A stretch of 35,423 bases of DNA from an uncultured Clostridia bacterium (GCA_944383975.1 CALWRN010000003.1:1-35423), one strand, 5' to 3'. Numbered from the stretch's first letter, positions 15,830 through 25,923 are shown. Notes: generated by a model from the letters alone, not told the origin. Translations and numbers: made by a program.

Positions 15830-16776
15830 TTTTCAATCTCCTTTTTCATACAATTAAATGCTTCATCTTTATTCTCAACATCTATGAATTCTACATTGTT
15901 CATTCCCTTTAAAAAGGTTATTTGCCTTTTTGCATAATTCCTTGAATGTTGCTTAACTTTTTCAACCATTTCCTCAATGGAACATTTTGAATTTATATAA
16001 TCAACCACTTCTTTATAGCCAATTGCTCTCATTGGTTGACAATATCCATATTTATCATACAATCGTTTTACTTCATCAACCAATCCGTTGTTCATCATAA
16101 TATCAACACGTTTATTGATTCTTTCATAAAGTTTACTTCTTTCCATATTTAAAGCAAAGATTTTAAAGTCAAATTCATTTGTTTCTTTCTTTGTTTGGTT
16201 TTCTCCAAACAAAGAAATTTCCATAGCTCTTATAACGCGAACCTTATTAAATCTATCTATTTTATTAGCAATATCAGGATTAATTTTTTGTAATTCACCA
16301 AATACAAAATCAAGACCTTTTTCTTCAATATCTTTTTCTATTTTTTTCCTAAAGTCATCATGTTTTTCTGTTCCACCAAAGTTATAGTTTTCAACTAATG
16401 CTTTGACATACAATCCCGTTCCACCTACTATAATAGGAAGTTTTCCTTTGCTATAAATTTCATTTATTTTTTCCTTAGTAAAAACAACATAATCATATAC
16501 AGAAAATTCTTCTTTAGGAGAAACCAGATTAAGTCCATAATGTTTTATATTTTCCATTTCTTCCTCTGTTATTTTTGCCGACCCAATATCAAATTCTTTA
16601 TACACTTGAACAGAATCTGCAGAAATAATTTCTCCATTAAAAAACTTAGCAAGTTTTATTGAAAACGATGTTTTTCCAACCCCAGTAGGTCCCAATATAA
16701 ATACAACTTTTTTCTTTTTTTGACTATTACTTTTAGTCAACAAACAATTGTTCATTATTTCATTTTTTTCAGTCAT
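15814..16776 (-). CDS. miaA: tRNA dimethylallyltransferase MiaA
   Basis: 320 residues; transfers a dimethylallyl group to N6 of A37 in tRNAs reading UNN codons, the substrate step before MiaB. The P-loop G-P-T-G-V-G-K-T is at residues 29-36, followed by I-S-A-D-S-V-Q-V-Y, then G-G-T-G-L-Y, and the R-A-I-G-Y-K-E segment near 255. The family's Q-x-R-x-Y-A-K-R-Q-x-T-F motif is present as H-S-R-N-Y-A-K-R-Q-I-T-F near 281-292. The N-terminus is about 20 residues longer than usual and lacks hydrophobicity; an ATG at codon 8 is an alternative. It begins 3 bp after the mutL stop. Confidence 0.95.
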   Translation of the reverse strand: MTEKNEIMNNCLLTKSNSQKKKKVVFILGPTGVGKTSFSIKLAKFFNGEIISADSVQVYKEFDIGSAKITEEEMENIKHYGLNLVSPKEEFSVYDYVVFTKEKINEIYSKGKLPIIVGGTGLYVKALVENYNFGGTEKHDDFRKKIEKDIEEKGLDFVFGELQKINPDIANKIDRFNKVRVIRAMEISLFGENQTKKETNEFDFKIFALNMERSKLYERINKRVDIMMNNGLVDEVKRLYDKYGYCQPMRAIGYKEVVDYINSKCSIEEMVEKVKQHSRNYAKRQITFLKGMNNVEFIDVENKDEAFNCMKKEIEKWLAM

Positions 16777-16779
16777 TTA

Positions 16780-18819
16780 TTAGACAATCCTTTTAAACAT
16801 TTTTTCAAATTCATGTTTAGTTATAACTAATGTAATAGGTCTTCCATGAGGACAAAGCATAACGCCTTTTCTTACTTCTTCTATAATGTAAGCACATTCA
16901 TCTTTTGTTATTTCATCACCTGCTTTAATAGCATGTTTACATGCAGATTGACAAAGTTTTGAATGGATAAAGTCGCTTCTCTTTTTATCCCAACCAATAC
17001 CTTCTTTAATTATTTCGTCAACAAATTTATCAAGTTCTATATATGATAAAATATAAGGAACACTTGTAACAGTATATTTATAACCTTCTTTGTTTAAATC
17101 AAATCCAAGTTTCTTTAAATCATCTAACATTAAATCAATTGACTGAGATTCTTTTGCACCTACAGTGAAAGTATATGGTGCAAGCAAATCCTGTTTTGCA
17201 ATGTTTTCACCACTATCAACAGCTTTAACAAGTTTATCGTACAATAATCTTTCATGCGCTGCATGTTGATCTATAAAATAGACTGCATCATCAAGTTCAA
17301 TTACAATATATGTTTTAAATAATGTGCCAAGAATTTTCATATCATCTTTTACAGACGCTTTTAAAAATGTTTGTTCACTATTATTTTCTATATCTCTTAT
17401 AAATTTTTCACCTGATTGATCAAACAAGAAAGTTGTATCATTTTTACCAAGATTATACTTATCCTTGATTGAAAGATTTTCTAATTCTTTAAAGGTTGAA
17501 TTATTAATAATTCCATCACTATCAGAAATTGATTTTTTCTCGTTGTCAACCTTATTAACTTCAATTTCAAACTCTTTTGGGTCAATTATTTGTTGATCCT
17601 TATCAAAAAAGTCTATGCTAAAACTTTTCCCACCAATAGTAGATTTAGGTCTATCATTTGCAACAAAATTATTTGTTATTTCGTTACCACTAGAACCTAA
17701 TGAACTTATTTTGTTGATGTCAGTTTCTTTTTGCTTATCATCTGAATTATAAATGAAATTGTTTAGATTTTGATTTTTATCTAAGTGGTTTTCCTCTTGG
17801 TATTGGCTTGAATTAGAAATAAAATTTTGTATTTGATCAACTGACAATAGAGCTTTTTCTACTGCCCGTCTTACCATACTAAACATTTTATTAGGATTAT
17901 CAAACTTAACCTCTTTCTTTGAAGGATGCACATTTACATCAACACAGTCTGCTGGCAATGTTATTGATAAAATATATATAGGAAATCTTCCTTTCATTAA
18001 AAATGATTCATAAACACCTTGAACTGCATTTGAAATTAAAAAGTTTTCTACGCATCTTCCATTAACAAAAAGTGTTTGATATGTTCTATTACTTTTTGAA
18101 ATTTTAGGCTTTGTAATAAAACCTCCAATCTTAAATCCATCTTCTTCATAATTTACTTCTATTAGGTTATCATAGACCTCTTTCCCATAAATTGTATATA
18201 TTATGTCCTGCATACTACAAGAAGTAGTATTATATACTTGTTTTCCATCAACATAATATTGAAAAGAAATATTTGAATTTGACAACATAAACCTTTCTAT
18301 TAAATGAGTGATTTCTGATTCCTCAGTTTTTGGTTTGCGTAAAAACTTTGCCCTAACAGGTGTATTAAAGAATATATTTGAGCATGATATGGTTGTTCCA
18401 TTAGATTTTGCAACTTCTACAACCTTTTCAAAAATTCCACCATTAACTTTTATTGAATAACCTACTGGATTATCAGCTGTTTTAGATGAAAGTTTCACTT
18501 GACAAACAGAAGAAATACTTGCAAGGGCTTCACCTCTAAAACCCAGACTCATTATATTATCAAGATCTTCAACATTCTTTATTTTACTTGTTGCATGAGG
18601 TAGAAATGCTGTAGTTAAGTCATCTTTTTCAATTCCACAGCCATCGTCAATAACTGTTATATTTTTAATTCCACCGTCTTCTATCTCTACCCTTATATTC
18701 TTGGCACCTGCATCAATACTATTTTCAACAAGTTCCTTTACGATAGAAGCAGGTCTTTCTACAACCTCACCTGCAGATATTCTATTGTAAACACGTGCAT
18801 CAAGCACATTTATTTTCAT
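16780..18819 (-). CDS. mutL: DNA mismatch repair protein MutL
   Basis: 679 residues. The N-terminal GHKL ATPase is complete: E-L-V-E-N-S-I-D-A-G-A, D-D-G-C-G-I and G-F-R-G-E-A-L-A-S-I. A transducer domain (about 210-330) precedes a long hydrophilic linker (about 330-490) rich in Asn, Asp and Ser. The C-terminal dimerisation domain has the metal-dependent nicking motif of MutL in methyl-independent systems, D-Q-H-A-A-H-E-R-L-L-Y-D; the last residue is usually Glu. The partner motif C-P-H-G-R-P is also present. It should thus nick the new strand after MutS binds a mismatch. It starts one base after the mutS stop. Confidence 0.96.
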   Translation of the reverse strand: MKINVLDARVYNRISAGEVVERPASIVKELVENSIDAGAKNIRVEIEDGGIKNITVIDDGCGIEKDDLTTAFLPHATSKIKNVEDLDNIMSLGFRGEALASISSVCQVKLSSKTADNPVGYSIKVNGGIFEKVVEVAKSNGTTISCSNIFFNTPVRAKFLRKPKTEESEITHLIERFMLSNSNISFQYYVDGKQVYNTTSCSMQDIIYTIYGKEVYDNLIEVNYEEDGFKIGGFITKPKISKSNRTYQTLFVNGRCVENFLISNAVQGVYESFLMKGRFPIYILSITLPADCVDVNVHPSKKEVKFDNPNKMFSMVRRAVEKALLSVDQIQNFISNSSQYQEENHLDKNQNLNNFIYNSDDKQKETDINKISSLGSSGNEITNNFVANDRPKSTIGGKSFSIDFFDKDQQIIDPKEFEIEVNKVDNEKKSISDSDGIINNSTFKELENLSIKDKYNLGKNDTTFLFDQSGEKFIRDIENNSEQTFLKASVKDDMKILGTLFKTYIVIELDDAVYFIDQHAAHERLLYDKLVKAVDSGENIAKQDLLAPYTFTVGAKESQSIDLMLDDLKKLGFDLNKEGYKYTVTSVPYILSYIELDKFVDEIIKEGIGWDKKRSDFIHSKLCQSACKHAIKAGDEITKDECAYIIEEVRKGVMLCPHGRPITLVITKHEFEKMFKRIV

Positions 18820-21420
18820 CTATTCCTCCTTTGCCTTTGTTACAAAATCGTTAAGTAGGTCAAAAGCATGCATTGGTGAAACTCTATTAATATCAATATC
18901 TCTTAAACTAGCTAATATTGACATTGCAAGTTTTGTATTATCTTCAGCCTTATTTTTATTTTCTTTGAAAATATCTAAATCTAATTTTTGATTAACCTTT
19001 TCAAGATTTTTAGAAATTTCTTTTGCCCTATCAAGAACTTCTCTTGGAACACCTGCAAGTCTTGCAACTTCTATACCAAAACTTTTATTTGCTCCACCCC
19101 TTACTATCTTTCGCAAGAATATAACATTATCATCTAATTCTTTTACTGCTATTTTATAATTTTTAACACCAGCTAATATTCCTTCAAGTTCTGTAAGTTC
19201 ATGATAGTGAGTAGCAAATAAAGTTTTAGCCTTAAAATGTTTTGACAAGTACTCTACAACAGACCACGCTATACTTAATCCATCAAATGTTGAAGTTCCA
19301 CGACCTATTTCATCAAGGACAATTAAACTTTTATCTGTTGCATTTGCAAGAATCTGGGCAACCTCGCTCATTTCTACCATAAATGTGCTTTGACCAAATG
19401 CCAAATCATCACTTGCACCTACTCTGGTAAATATTCTATCCGTAATTGGGATTTCAGCATCTTTTGCAGGAACAAAACTTCCAATATGAGCAAGTAAAGT
19501 TATTATAGCAACTTGACGCATATATGTGCTTTTACCAGCCATATTAGGCCCTGTTATAATCATTATCTTGTTTTCATTTTCGTCTAGTAAAGTGTCGTTT
19601 GCAACAAACTCACCTTTTGACATAAACTGTTCTACAACAGGATGTCTTCCATCAATTATTTTTAATTGTTTTACAGATGAATTTATATTAGGTTTAACAT
19701 AGTTATTTTTCACAGCCACCACTGCAAGAGATAAAATCGCATCAAGTTTTGCTATTGAAGAAGCTATTGTTTGAAATGACTGAATATACTTTGTTAAAAT
19801 TCCTTTAATTTGAGTGAATATCTCACTTTCAAGCTGAAGAGCCTTTTCTTCAGAACCAAGTATTTTATCTTCAATTATTTTTAAGTCTTCAGTAATGTAT
19901 CTTTCATTATTTGCAACAGTTTGCTTTCTTTGATATCTTAATGGAACTTTATCAAGTTGGCTTCTGTTTACTTCTATAAAATAACCGAAGACCTTATTAA
20001 ATCCTATTTTTAAATTTTTTATTCCTGTTTCTTCTATCTCTTTTGCTTGAAGTTGCTCAACCCATTCTTTTCCAAGCCTTTTAGCATCTTTATATTCGTC
20101 TAATTCTCTATTAAATCCATGTTTTATATAGCCACCATCTTTCATAAGCGCTGGTGCTTCCTCGTCAATAGCACGATTTATAAGATCAGTAACATCGGAT
20201 ACATCAACCAAATTCTCTCTACATTCATTAAGAAACTTGCTTGACACTCCATTCAATTCATCTCTTATTTCTGGGATATGGCTTAGTGAATTTTTAAGTG
20301 AAATAAGGTCTTTTGGAGTTACATTTCCATAGGCAATTTTACCAGCAAGTCTTTCTATATCGTAAACATTGCCAAGCACATCGCTTAATCTATCTCTTAA
20401 AATTATTTTCTTAACAAACTCTTCAACAGCATCTAGTCTTGAGTTTATCTCTTTGCTGTTTTGAAGAGGCTCGTCAATCATTTTTCTTAAATATCTTGCA
20501 CCCATACTTGTCTTTGTTTTGTCAAGTACCCAAAGTATAGAACCATACTTTTTTCTTTCTCTATTTGTATCAACAATCTCAAGATTTCGGCGTGTGTTTA
20601 AGTCAATAGTCATATAATTGTTATTTCTTACCAGCTTTATCTTGTTAATATTAGTCAACGCCCTCTTTTGTGTTTCAGTCAAATATTCAAATAGTGCACC
20701 AGCACTACATATAATAGGTGTTTTCCCTTTAATATCATAAACTGTTTGATAGTTTTCTCCAAATTGTTTGATTAAATTATCATCTGCTCTTGTTTTTGTA
20801 AAAGCCCATTCATAATAAGATTTTAATTTTATCACATTACCTAATTTCATAATAGGTAAATTGTTATAAAATTTTTCCGCTTCTTCATTTCCTATAACTT
20901 CAGATGGCATAATTCTTGCAATTATATCTGACATCTCTTGTTCTGGTCTATCTCCAAGTTGTGTGACTTCAAAATCACCTGTTGATATATCTACATAACT
21001 TACTCCAATTTTATCATCTGACTTATAAACAGATAATAGATAATTATTTTTTTGACCTTCAAGCATTTCATCATCAATTACTGTTCCTGGAGTTATAACT
21101 CTTACAACATCGCGATCTAGTAATTTAATACCCTTTCCTGGCTGATTTAATTGTTCACATATCGCTACTTTATGCCCATTTGCAACTAATTTGGCTATAT
21201 AAGTCTGTGCTGCATGATGAGGAATTCCACACATTGGAGCCTTATCTTGAAGTCCACATGCTTTTCCTGTTAAAATCAAATCCAATTCTTTTGAAACCAT
21301 AATTGCATCATCATAAAACATTTCATAAAAATCGCCCATTCTATACATTAAAATACAATCTTTATACTTTTCTTTCATTTGCAAATATGCTTTCATTGCA
21401 GGAGAAAGTTCATATTTCAT
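18820..21420 (-). CDS. mutS: DNA mismatch repair protein MutS
   Basis: 866 residues, normal length. The mismatch-reading F-Y-E-M-F motif lies near residues 32-36 in the N-terminal domain. Connector, lever, clamp and ATPase domains follow. The Walker A loop G-P-N-M-A-G-K-S-T is near 624-632, with the D-E-I-G-R-G-T-S-T-F-D-G signature and the trans-acting A-T-H-Y-H-E-L downstream. The C-terminal tail is short, so the tetramer-forming part seen in some species is weak or missing. The ATG overlaps the miaB stop in ATGA, and AGGAGG lies about 10 nt upstream inside miaB. It is the second gene of the five-gene operon. Confidence 0.97.
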   Translation of the reverse strand: MKYELSPAMKAYLQMKEKYKDCILMYRMGDFYEMFYDDAIMVSKELDLILTGKACGLQDKAPMCGIPHHAAQTYIAKLVANGHKVAICEQLNQPGKGIKLLDRDVVRVITPGTVIDDEMLEGQKNNYLLSVYKSDDKIGVSYVDISTGDFEVTQLGDRPEQEMSDIIARIMPSEVIGNEEAEKFYNNLPIMKLGNVIKLKSYYEWAFTKTRADDNLIKQFGENYQTVYDIKGKTPIICSAGALFEYLTETQKRALTNINKIKLVRNNNYMTIDLNTRRNLEIVDTNRERKKYGSILWVLDKTKTSMGARYLRKMIDEPLQNSKEINSRLDAVEEFVKKIILRDRLSDVLGNVYDIERLAGKIAYGNVTPKDLISLKNSLSHIPEIRDELNGVSSKFLNECRENLVDVSDVTDLINRAIDEEAPALMKDGGYIKHGFNRELDEYKDAKRLGKEWVEQLQAKEIEETGIKNLKIGFNKVFGYFIEVNRSQLDKVPLRYQRKQTVANNERYITEDLKIIEDKILGSEEKALQLESEIFTQIKGILTKYIQSFQTIASSIAKLDAILSLAVVAVKNNYVKPNINSSVKQLKIIDGRHPVVEQFMSKGEFVANDTLLDENENKIMIITGPNMAGKSTYMRQVAIITLLAHIGSFVPAKDAEIPITDRIFTRVGASDDLAFGQSTFMVEMSEVAQILANATDKSLIVLDEIGRGTSTFDGLSIAWSVVEYLSKHFKAKTLFATHYHELTELEGILAGVKNYKIAVKELDDNVIFLRKIVRGGANKSFGIEVARLAGVPREVLDRAKEISKNLEKVNQKLDLDIFKENKNKAEDNTKLAMSILASLRDIDINRVSPMHAFDLLNDFVTKAKEE

Positions 21421-22541
21421 CTCTTGTTATCCTCCTCTTGTATCTCCTTCTCAAGTTGCAAAAGTTTATTGACACGTTTATGTTTTATTTCATCAGGTAT
21501 TTGCCCTTCCATTTTGCTTGCAACTGTTCCTTCTCTAGGAGAATACATAAAAGCAAAAATGCTGTCATAGCGAACCTGCTTGACAAGTGAATATGTATCA
21601 TTAAACTCCTCTTCTGTTTCAGTTGGAAAACCAACAATAAAGTCTGATGTTATTCTACAATTTGGAATTTTTTCTCTGATTTTATTTATAATATCAAGAT
21701 ATTTTTCTCTTGTATAACTTCTATTCATTAACTTTAATATTCTATTATTCCCACTTTGTGCTGGTAAATGAATATATTTTTCAATTTTATCTTCATTGGC
21801 TATTGTATCTATAACCTCATCTGTTAAATCTTTTGGATGAGATGTCATAAATGAAAGTGTGAAATCACCATCTAAAGCACATATATCTTTTAACAACTTT
21901 GCAAAAGAAACTTTTGGCTCTAAATCTTTTCCATAAGAGTTAACATTTTGTCCAAGAAGAGTTATTTTCTTATATTTGCCCTCTTTTATAATTTCTTTTA
22001 TCTCTTTTAAAATATTTTCTTCCTTTCTTGATTTCTCTCTACCCTTTACATATGGAACAATACAATATGTGCAAAAATTATTGCACCCCTGCATTATGTT
22101 AACCCATGCATTTTCTCCACTTGTTCTTTTGTATGGCAGAACTTCATCAATATCTCCCTCTTGCAAAATTTCAAGTTGTCTACCTTTCTTTACAGCTTCA
22201 ATATAATGTCCAAGTTTTGGCAAGTTAAATGTTCCTATAACTATATCTATAAAAGGAAATGTATTCATCAAATATTCCGCTGTTTTTTGTTTTTGAGTCA
22301 TACAACCACATACAGCAATTATAAGATTTTTATTTTTCTTCTTTAATCTCTTTAAATTTCCAACATTTCCTAAAACTCTATCTTCAGCACCCTCTCTTAT
22401 TGCACATGTATTAAAAACAATTATATCCGCTTCTTCTCTACTTCCACATTCCGTATAGCCAAGATCTTCTAATATACCAGCAATTTTCTCAGATTCGTGC
22501 ACATTCATTTGGCAACCATATGTAACTATAAAATATTTCAT
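21417..22541 (-). CDS. miaB: tRNA methylthiotransferase MiaB lacking the TRAM domain
   Basis: 374 residues. Start at the ATG at 22541, where GAGG lies 6 nt upstream. It adds the methylthio group to i6A37 of tRNA, the modification begun by MiaA. The N-terminal iron-sulfur cysteines are C10 (T-Y-G-C-Q-M-N), C46 and C80. The radical-SAM C-x3-C-x2-C is C153, C157 and C160 in G-C-N-N-F-C-T-Y-C-I-V-P-Y. The protein stops right after the radical-SAM domain (L-L-Q-L-E-K-E-I-Q-E-E-D-N-K-R), whereas MiaB is normally about 440 residues and ends in a TRAM domain that binds tRNA. The stop overlaps the mutS start (ATGA), so this looks settled and not like an assembly slip. Confidence 0.94.
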   Translation of the reverse strand: MKYFIVTYGCQMNVHESEKIAGILEDLGYTECGSREEADIIVFNTCAIREGAEDRVLGNVGNLKRLKKKNKNLIIAVCGCMTQKQKTAEYLMNTFPFIDIVIGTFNLPKLGHYIEAVKKGRQLEILQEGDIDEVLPYKRTSGENAWVNIMQGCNNFCTYCIVPYVKGREKSRKEENILKEIKEIIKEGKYKKITLLGQNVNSYGKDLEPKVSFAKLLKDICALDGDFTLSFMTSHPKDLTDEVIDTIANEDKIEKYIHLPAQSGNNRILKLMNRSYTREKYLDIINKIREKIPNCRITSDFIVGFPTETEEEFNDTYSLVKQVRYDSIFAFMYSPREGTVASKMEGQIPDEIKHKRVNKLLQLEKEIQEEDNKR

Positions 22542-22564
22542 CTTTAACCTCATTAAATTAATAA

Positions 22565-22593
22565 ATTGTATATCAATTTAAAAATGCCGTCAA
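22565..22593 (-). promoter_or_regulatory. proximal promoter of the miaB-mutS-mutL-miaA-ynbB operon
   Basis: On the minus strand: TTGACG (22588-22593), 17-bp spacer, TACAAT (22565-22570). Expected start about 17 nt before the miaB ATG. Confidence 0.75.
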
Positions 22594-22654
22594 AATAAAT
22601 TACAAATGAAATTGTAATAAATTAAATTAACACCATTATTCTACAATTACCTTA

Positions 22655-22683
22655 ATTATACTATAATTACTTTAATTTTTCAA
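22655..22683 (-). promoter_or_regulatory. distal promoter of the miaB operon
   Basis: On the minus strand: TTGAAA (22678-22683), 17-bp spacer, TATAAT (22655-22660). It lies 90 bp upstream of the proximal promoter in tandem. Confidence 0.6.
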
Positions 22684-22734
22684 ATAATTTTTTCTTCATA
22701 CAAATAATTTATTAAACTTTAAACATAATAACAA

Positions 22735-24957
22735 ATGATGAAAAAATTTCTCAAATGGTTTATGATTTTACTGACAATATTAATTATATCAGCACTTATT
22801 GGGCTGGGATTTTATATTTCTTCAATCTATATTAATGCACGCTCAATTGAAATAAATAAAGAAGTTTTATCAAGCCCTTCACTCTCTATAGAAATATTTG
22901 ATAACGAAAATAAACCAATTAAAGAAGATAATGAAATTAATAAGGCATATGCTAAAATTGAAACACTTTCAAATGAAACAAAAAATGCTTTCATTTCAAT
23001 TGAAGATAAAAATTTTTACAATCATAAAGGAGTCAATTACAAAAGAATTGCAAAAGCAATGTTGAATAATATAAGAAGTGGAAAACTTAAAGAAGGTGCT
23101 TCAACAATAACACAACAACTTGTAAAAAACACTCAATTAACAAGTGAAAAGACTTTTGAAAGGAAAATAAAAGAAGTTGCTCTTGCACAAAAAATTGAAA
23201 AAATGTATTCTAAAGATGAAATTCTTGAGCTTTATCTTAATGTTATCTATTTTGGAAATAATTGCTATGGAATTGAAAGTGCTTCAAATTATTATTTTTC
23301 AAAACCGGCAAAGGAATTAAATGTTGAAGAAGCCTCTACTCTCGCTGGCATGATTAAATCACCTGCTAAATACTCACCTATTAAAAACTATGATAATTGT
23401 TTAAAACGAAGAAATCTTGTGTTAAGCGAAATGAATAAAGACGGCAAACTTTCAATAGAAAAATATAATAAAGCAATAAACACCAAATTATCATTAAATT
23501 TAAATACTGAGAAAAAAAATAAACTTAATTCATACAGTCAAATGGCAATTGATGAAGCTGAACAAATTTTAAAAATTCCTTCAAGACAAATTGCTTTAAG
23601 TGGTTACAAAATTTATACATATCAAGATAAATCAAAACAAGACGCACTTGAACAATCTTTTAAAGATGTCAACCCTGATTGTGATAGTGCTGGTATTATT
23701 ATAGATAACAAAAGGCACGCAGTTTCTGCATATATTGGCGACAGCATTTATAAAATATTAGATTCAAAGAGACAGCCTGGCTCTTGCATTAAACCAATTT
23801 TGGTTTATGGACCTGCAATAAATGAAAATATTATTTATCCATGCACCCAGTTATTAGATGAAAAAACAACAATATCTGAATATACACCTAAAAATGTAAA
23901 TGATGTATACAGAGGATATGTAAGTGCAAGAGATGCTTTGTCAAAGTCAATTAATATTCCTGCAATTAAAGTTTTGTCTTATGTCGGAATTGAAAAGGCA
24001 AAAATCTATGCCGAAGATATGGGAATAACATTTGATGAGCTTGACGATAGTTATTCCCTTGCCCTTGGAGGAATGACCTATGGAACAAATATTTTGCAAC
24101 TTGCAGGAGCCTATACAACATTTGCAAATAATGGCAAGTATGCTCCAGCCAAATTCATATCTTTTATAACAGATAAAAATAATAATCTTGTATATATTAA
24201 TAAACCAACTGAAAAGGTAGTTATGCGTGAAGATAGTGCATATCTTTTAACTGATATGCTTAAAACATGTGCTAAAACAGGAACGGCTAAAAAACTAGCC
24301 GAGTTAAACATAGATATTGCATCAAAAACTGGAACGGTAGGAAAGCCAAATTCAAAAAATAATCTTGATGCTTGGAATATCTCTTATACAAATGATTTTA
24401 CTTGTGGTATATGGCTTGGAAACCTTGATAATTCACCTATCACATATGCCGGTGGAAACCAACCAACCGAAATTGTTAAAAATTATTTTAAAATAATTGG
24501 AGATAAATCCAATTTCAATATACCTTCAAGTATAGTTGAGAAAAATATAGACAGAACAGAACTTGATGAAAATCATAGAGTTGTTTTAGCAAATAACTAT
24601 ATTCCAGAAAGATATGTTCAAAAAGAAATTTTTTCAACTTTTAATCTTCCAAAAGATGTATCTAATAAATTTTCTTCTATTGAAAAACCAATATTAAACA
24701 GCAAAGTTGAAGGAAACAAAGCTATCATAGAGTTTGAAGCAAAAGATTACTTAACCTATACAACAATATCAAATGACAAAACTATTGAAAAAATAAGTGG
24801 AAAGAATGGAAATCAAAAAATAATTATTCCATTAACATCAAACAAACAAAAAGTAACTTTTGAATGTTTTTATACTTTATCTCCAGAAATTGCAAGTTCT
24901 CAAGAAATAAGCTTTGTAAAAACATCTAAAAAAAATAATGATAAATGGTTTATATAA
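22735..24957 (+). CDS. class A penicillin-binding protein (transglycosylase and transpeptidase)
   Basis: 740 residues, a bifunctional peptidoglycan synthase anchored by one helix (about 8-30). GT51 glycosyltransferase domain, about 70-245: E90 in S-I-E-D-K-N-F-Y-N-H-K-G is the catalytic base, followed by G-A-S-T-I-T-Q-Q-L-V-K-N, E147 in R-K-I-K-E-V-A-L-A, and Y-L-N-V-I-Y-F-G-N. Transpeptidase domain, about 310-580: S350-C-I-K353, S405-I-N407 and K531-T-G533. A short beta-rich tail (about 640-735) follows. There is no SD: CATAAT ends 5 nt before the first of two adjacent ATG codons, so the mRNA may be leaderless. It is divergent from the miaB operon. Monofunctional variants are excluded by the complete motif sets. 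Confidence 0.94.
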   Translation: MMKKFLKWFMILLTILIISALIGLGFYISSIYINARSIEINKEVLSSPSLSIEIFDNENKPIKEDNEINKAYAKIETLSNETKNAFISIEDKNFYNHKGVNYKRIAKAMLNNIRSGKLKEGASTITQQLVKNTQLTSEKTFERKIKEVALAQKIEKMYSKDEILELYLNVIYFGNNCYGIESASNYYFSKPAKELNVEEASTLAGMIKSPAKYSPIKNYDNCLKRRNLVLSEMNKDGKLSIEKYNKAINTKLSLNLNTEKKNKLNSYSQMAIDEAEQILKIPSRQIALSGYKIYTYQDKSKQDALEQSFKDVNPDCDSAGIIIDNKRHAVSAYIGDSIYKILDSKRQPGSCIKPILVYGPAINENIIYPCTQLLDEKTTISEYTPKNVNDVYRGYVSARDALSKSINIPAIKVLSYVGIEKAKIYAEDMGITFDELDDSYSLALGGMTYGTNILQLAGAYTTFANNGKYAPAKFISFITDKNNNLVYINKPTEKVVMREDSAYLLTDMLKTCAKTGTAKKLAELNIDIASKTGTVGKPNSKNNLDAWNISYTNDFTCGIWLGNLDNSPITYAGGNQPTEIVKNYFKIIGDKSNFNIPSSIVEKNIDRTELDENHRVVLANNYIPERYVQKEIFSTFNLPKDVSNKFSSIEKPILNSKVEGNKAIIEFEAKDYLTYTTISNDKTIEKISGKNGNQKIIIPLTSNKQKVTFECFYTLSPEIASSQEISFVKTSKKNNDKWFI

Positions 24958-25037
24958 AATTATATACAACCATAATCATTATTTTTTGTTTTTATAAAAT
25001 AATTATTTTTAATAATTTATAAATCTATGTTCAGCAT

Positions 25038-25923
25038 TTATTCCCATATAATATTATCTGGAACTTGTTGTATTGGACACTCAACATCATATTCAATATA
25101 TCTTTCCACTGAGTTAATACCATCGTTAGTATATTCACTAGTTATTCTAAATTTTTCATCAAATGTATATTTAACAGTTGTTACATTATCGTTTAGCACT
25201 AAATTCCAAAAATATTGTCCATCAACAAAAGTCAAGCTCATATTATCAACCGTATTAATTTCTGCAAAAAGAGACCCAATAAAATATGAAATAAAATTTT
25301 CTAAAACTGTTTCTTCAACCCCTAAAGAAACAGAGAATATTTCATCATAAACATCTTCTATAGTTGAATAATTTTTGTTTCCTGTTAATGTTAATAAATC
25401 ATAATTATATCTCATTCCATCGCTATAATAGATAACATCGCTATCATATTTAAAACCTTTTAAATAAATTTGGTCCTCTGAAAAATAAGATTCAAACATT
25501 CCGTTTGGTTTGTTATAATTTTGTTTTATGCTTTTTAATCCCTCATAGCCTTGCCAAATAATATTTTCAAAACTCTCTGCATCTACAACATTAACCTTAT
25601 AAATCTACATTTAAGTCTTTATAAGTTATTTTAATTGTATATTCCCCTACTTCTTCTCCGTTATAATTTGTTGTATTTACTTCATAGTCTGTTATTTTTT
25701 GACTTTTTCCTCCGTCATAGTAGGCAACAACTTCTAAATTTTCTTTATTAAAATCCTCTCCTTGAAAATAATATTTCTGAGATTTTTCTTCGTTCACAGC
25801 AATACTTACTGGAGAAGATGTGTTATTATATATTTGGTTTATGTTTAAAAATAAATAGATTAATGCCGACAACGCAACTAAAAACACTATAATCCCAAAA
25901 ACGTTTATTATTTTCTTTTTCAT
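25038..25923 (-). pseudogene. frameshifted membrane-anchored protein with a bacterial Ig-like (Big_3) domain
   Basis: Two minus-strand frames fit end to end. The first (25923-25597) encodes a membrane anchor (about 5-27), then an Ig-like domain with Y-F-Q-G-E-D-F-N, Y-D-G-G-K-S-Q-K-I-T-D-Y and G-E-Y-T-I-K-I-T-Y, ending L-N-V-D-L-stop. The next frame continues K-V-N-V-V-D-A-E, which is exactly the last strand expected of a Big_3 domain, and runs to 25038 with about 180 more residues. Removing one base in the TTA-TAA-GG stretch (about 25595-25602) restores one protein of about 294 residues. It is either a recent mutation, a read error, or a recoding site. The extracellular half is Tyr/Asp/Asn-rich and unrecognised. 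Confidence 0.75.

Noticed and set aside
16780..17500. MutL as a nuclease-dead form because the DQHA-x2-E-x4-E motif ends in Asp
   Set aside because: Asp can still coordinate metal, and the C-P-H-G-R-P and other C-terminal motifs are intact.
25590..25605. Programmed +1 frameshifting in the Ig-like protein gene
   Set aside because: There is a stop at the shift point, but no upstream SD-like stimulator or conserved slippery codon could be identified. Mutation or sequencing error is simpler.
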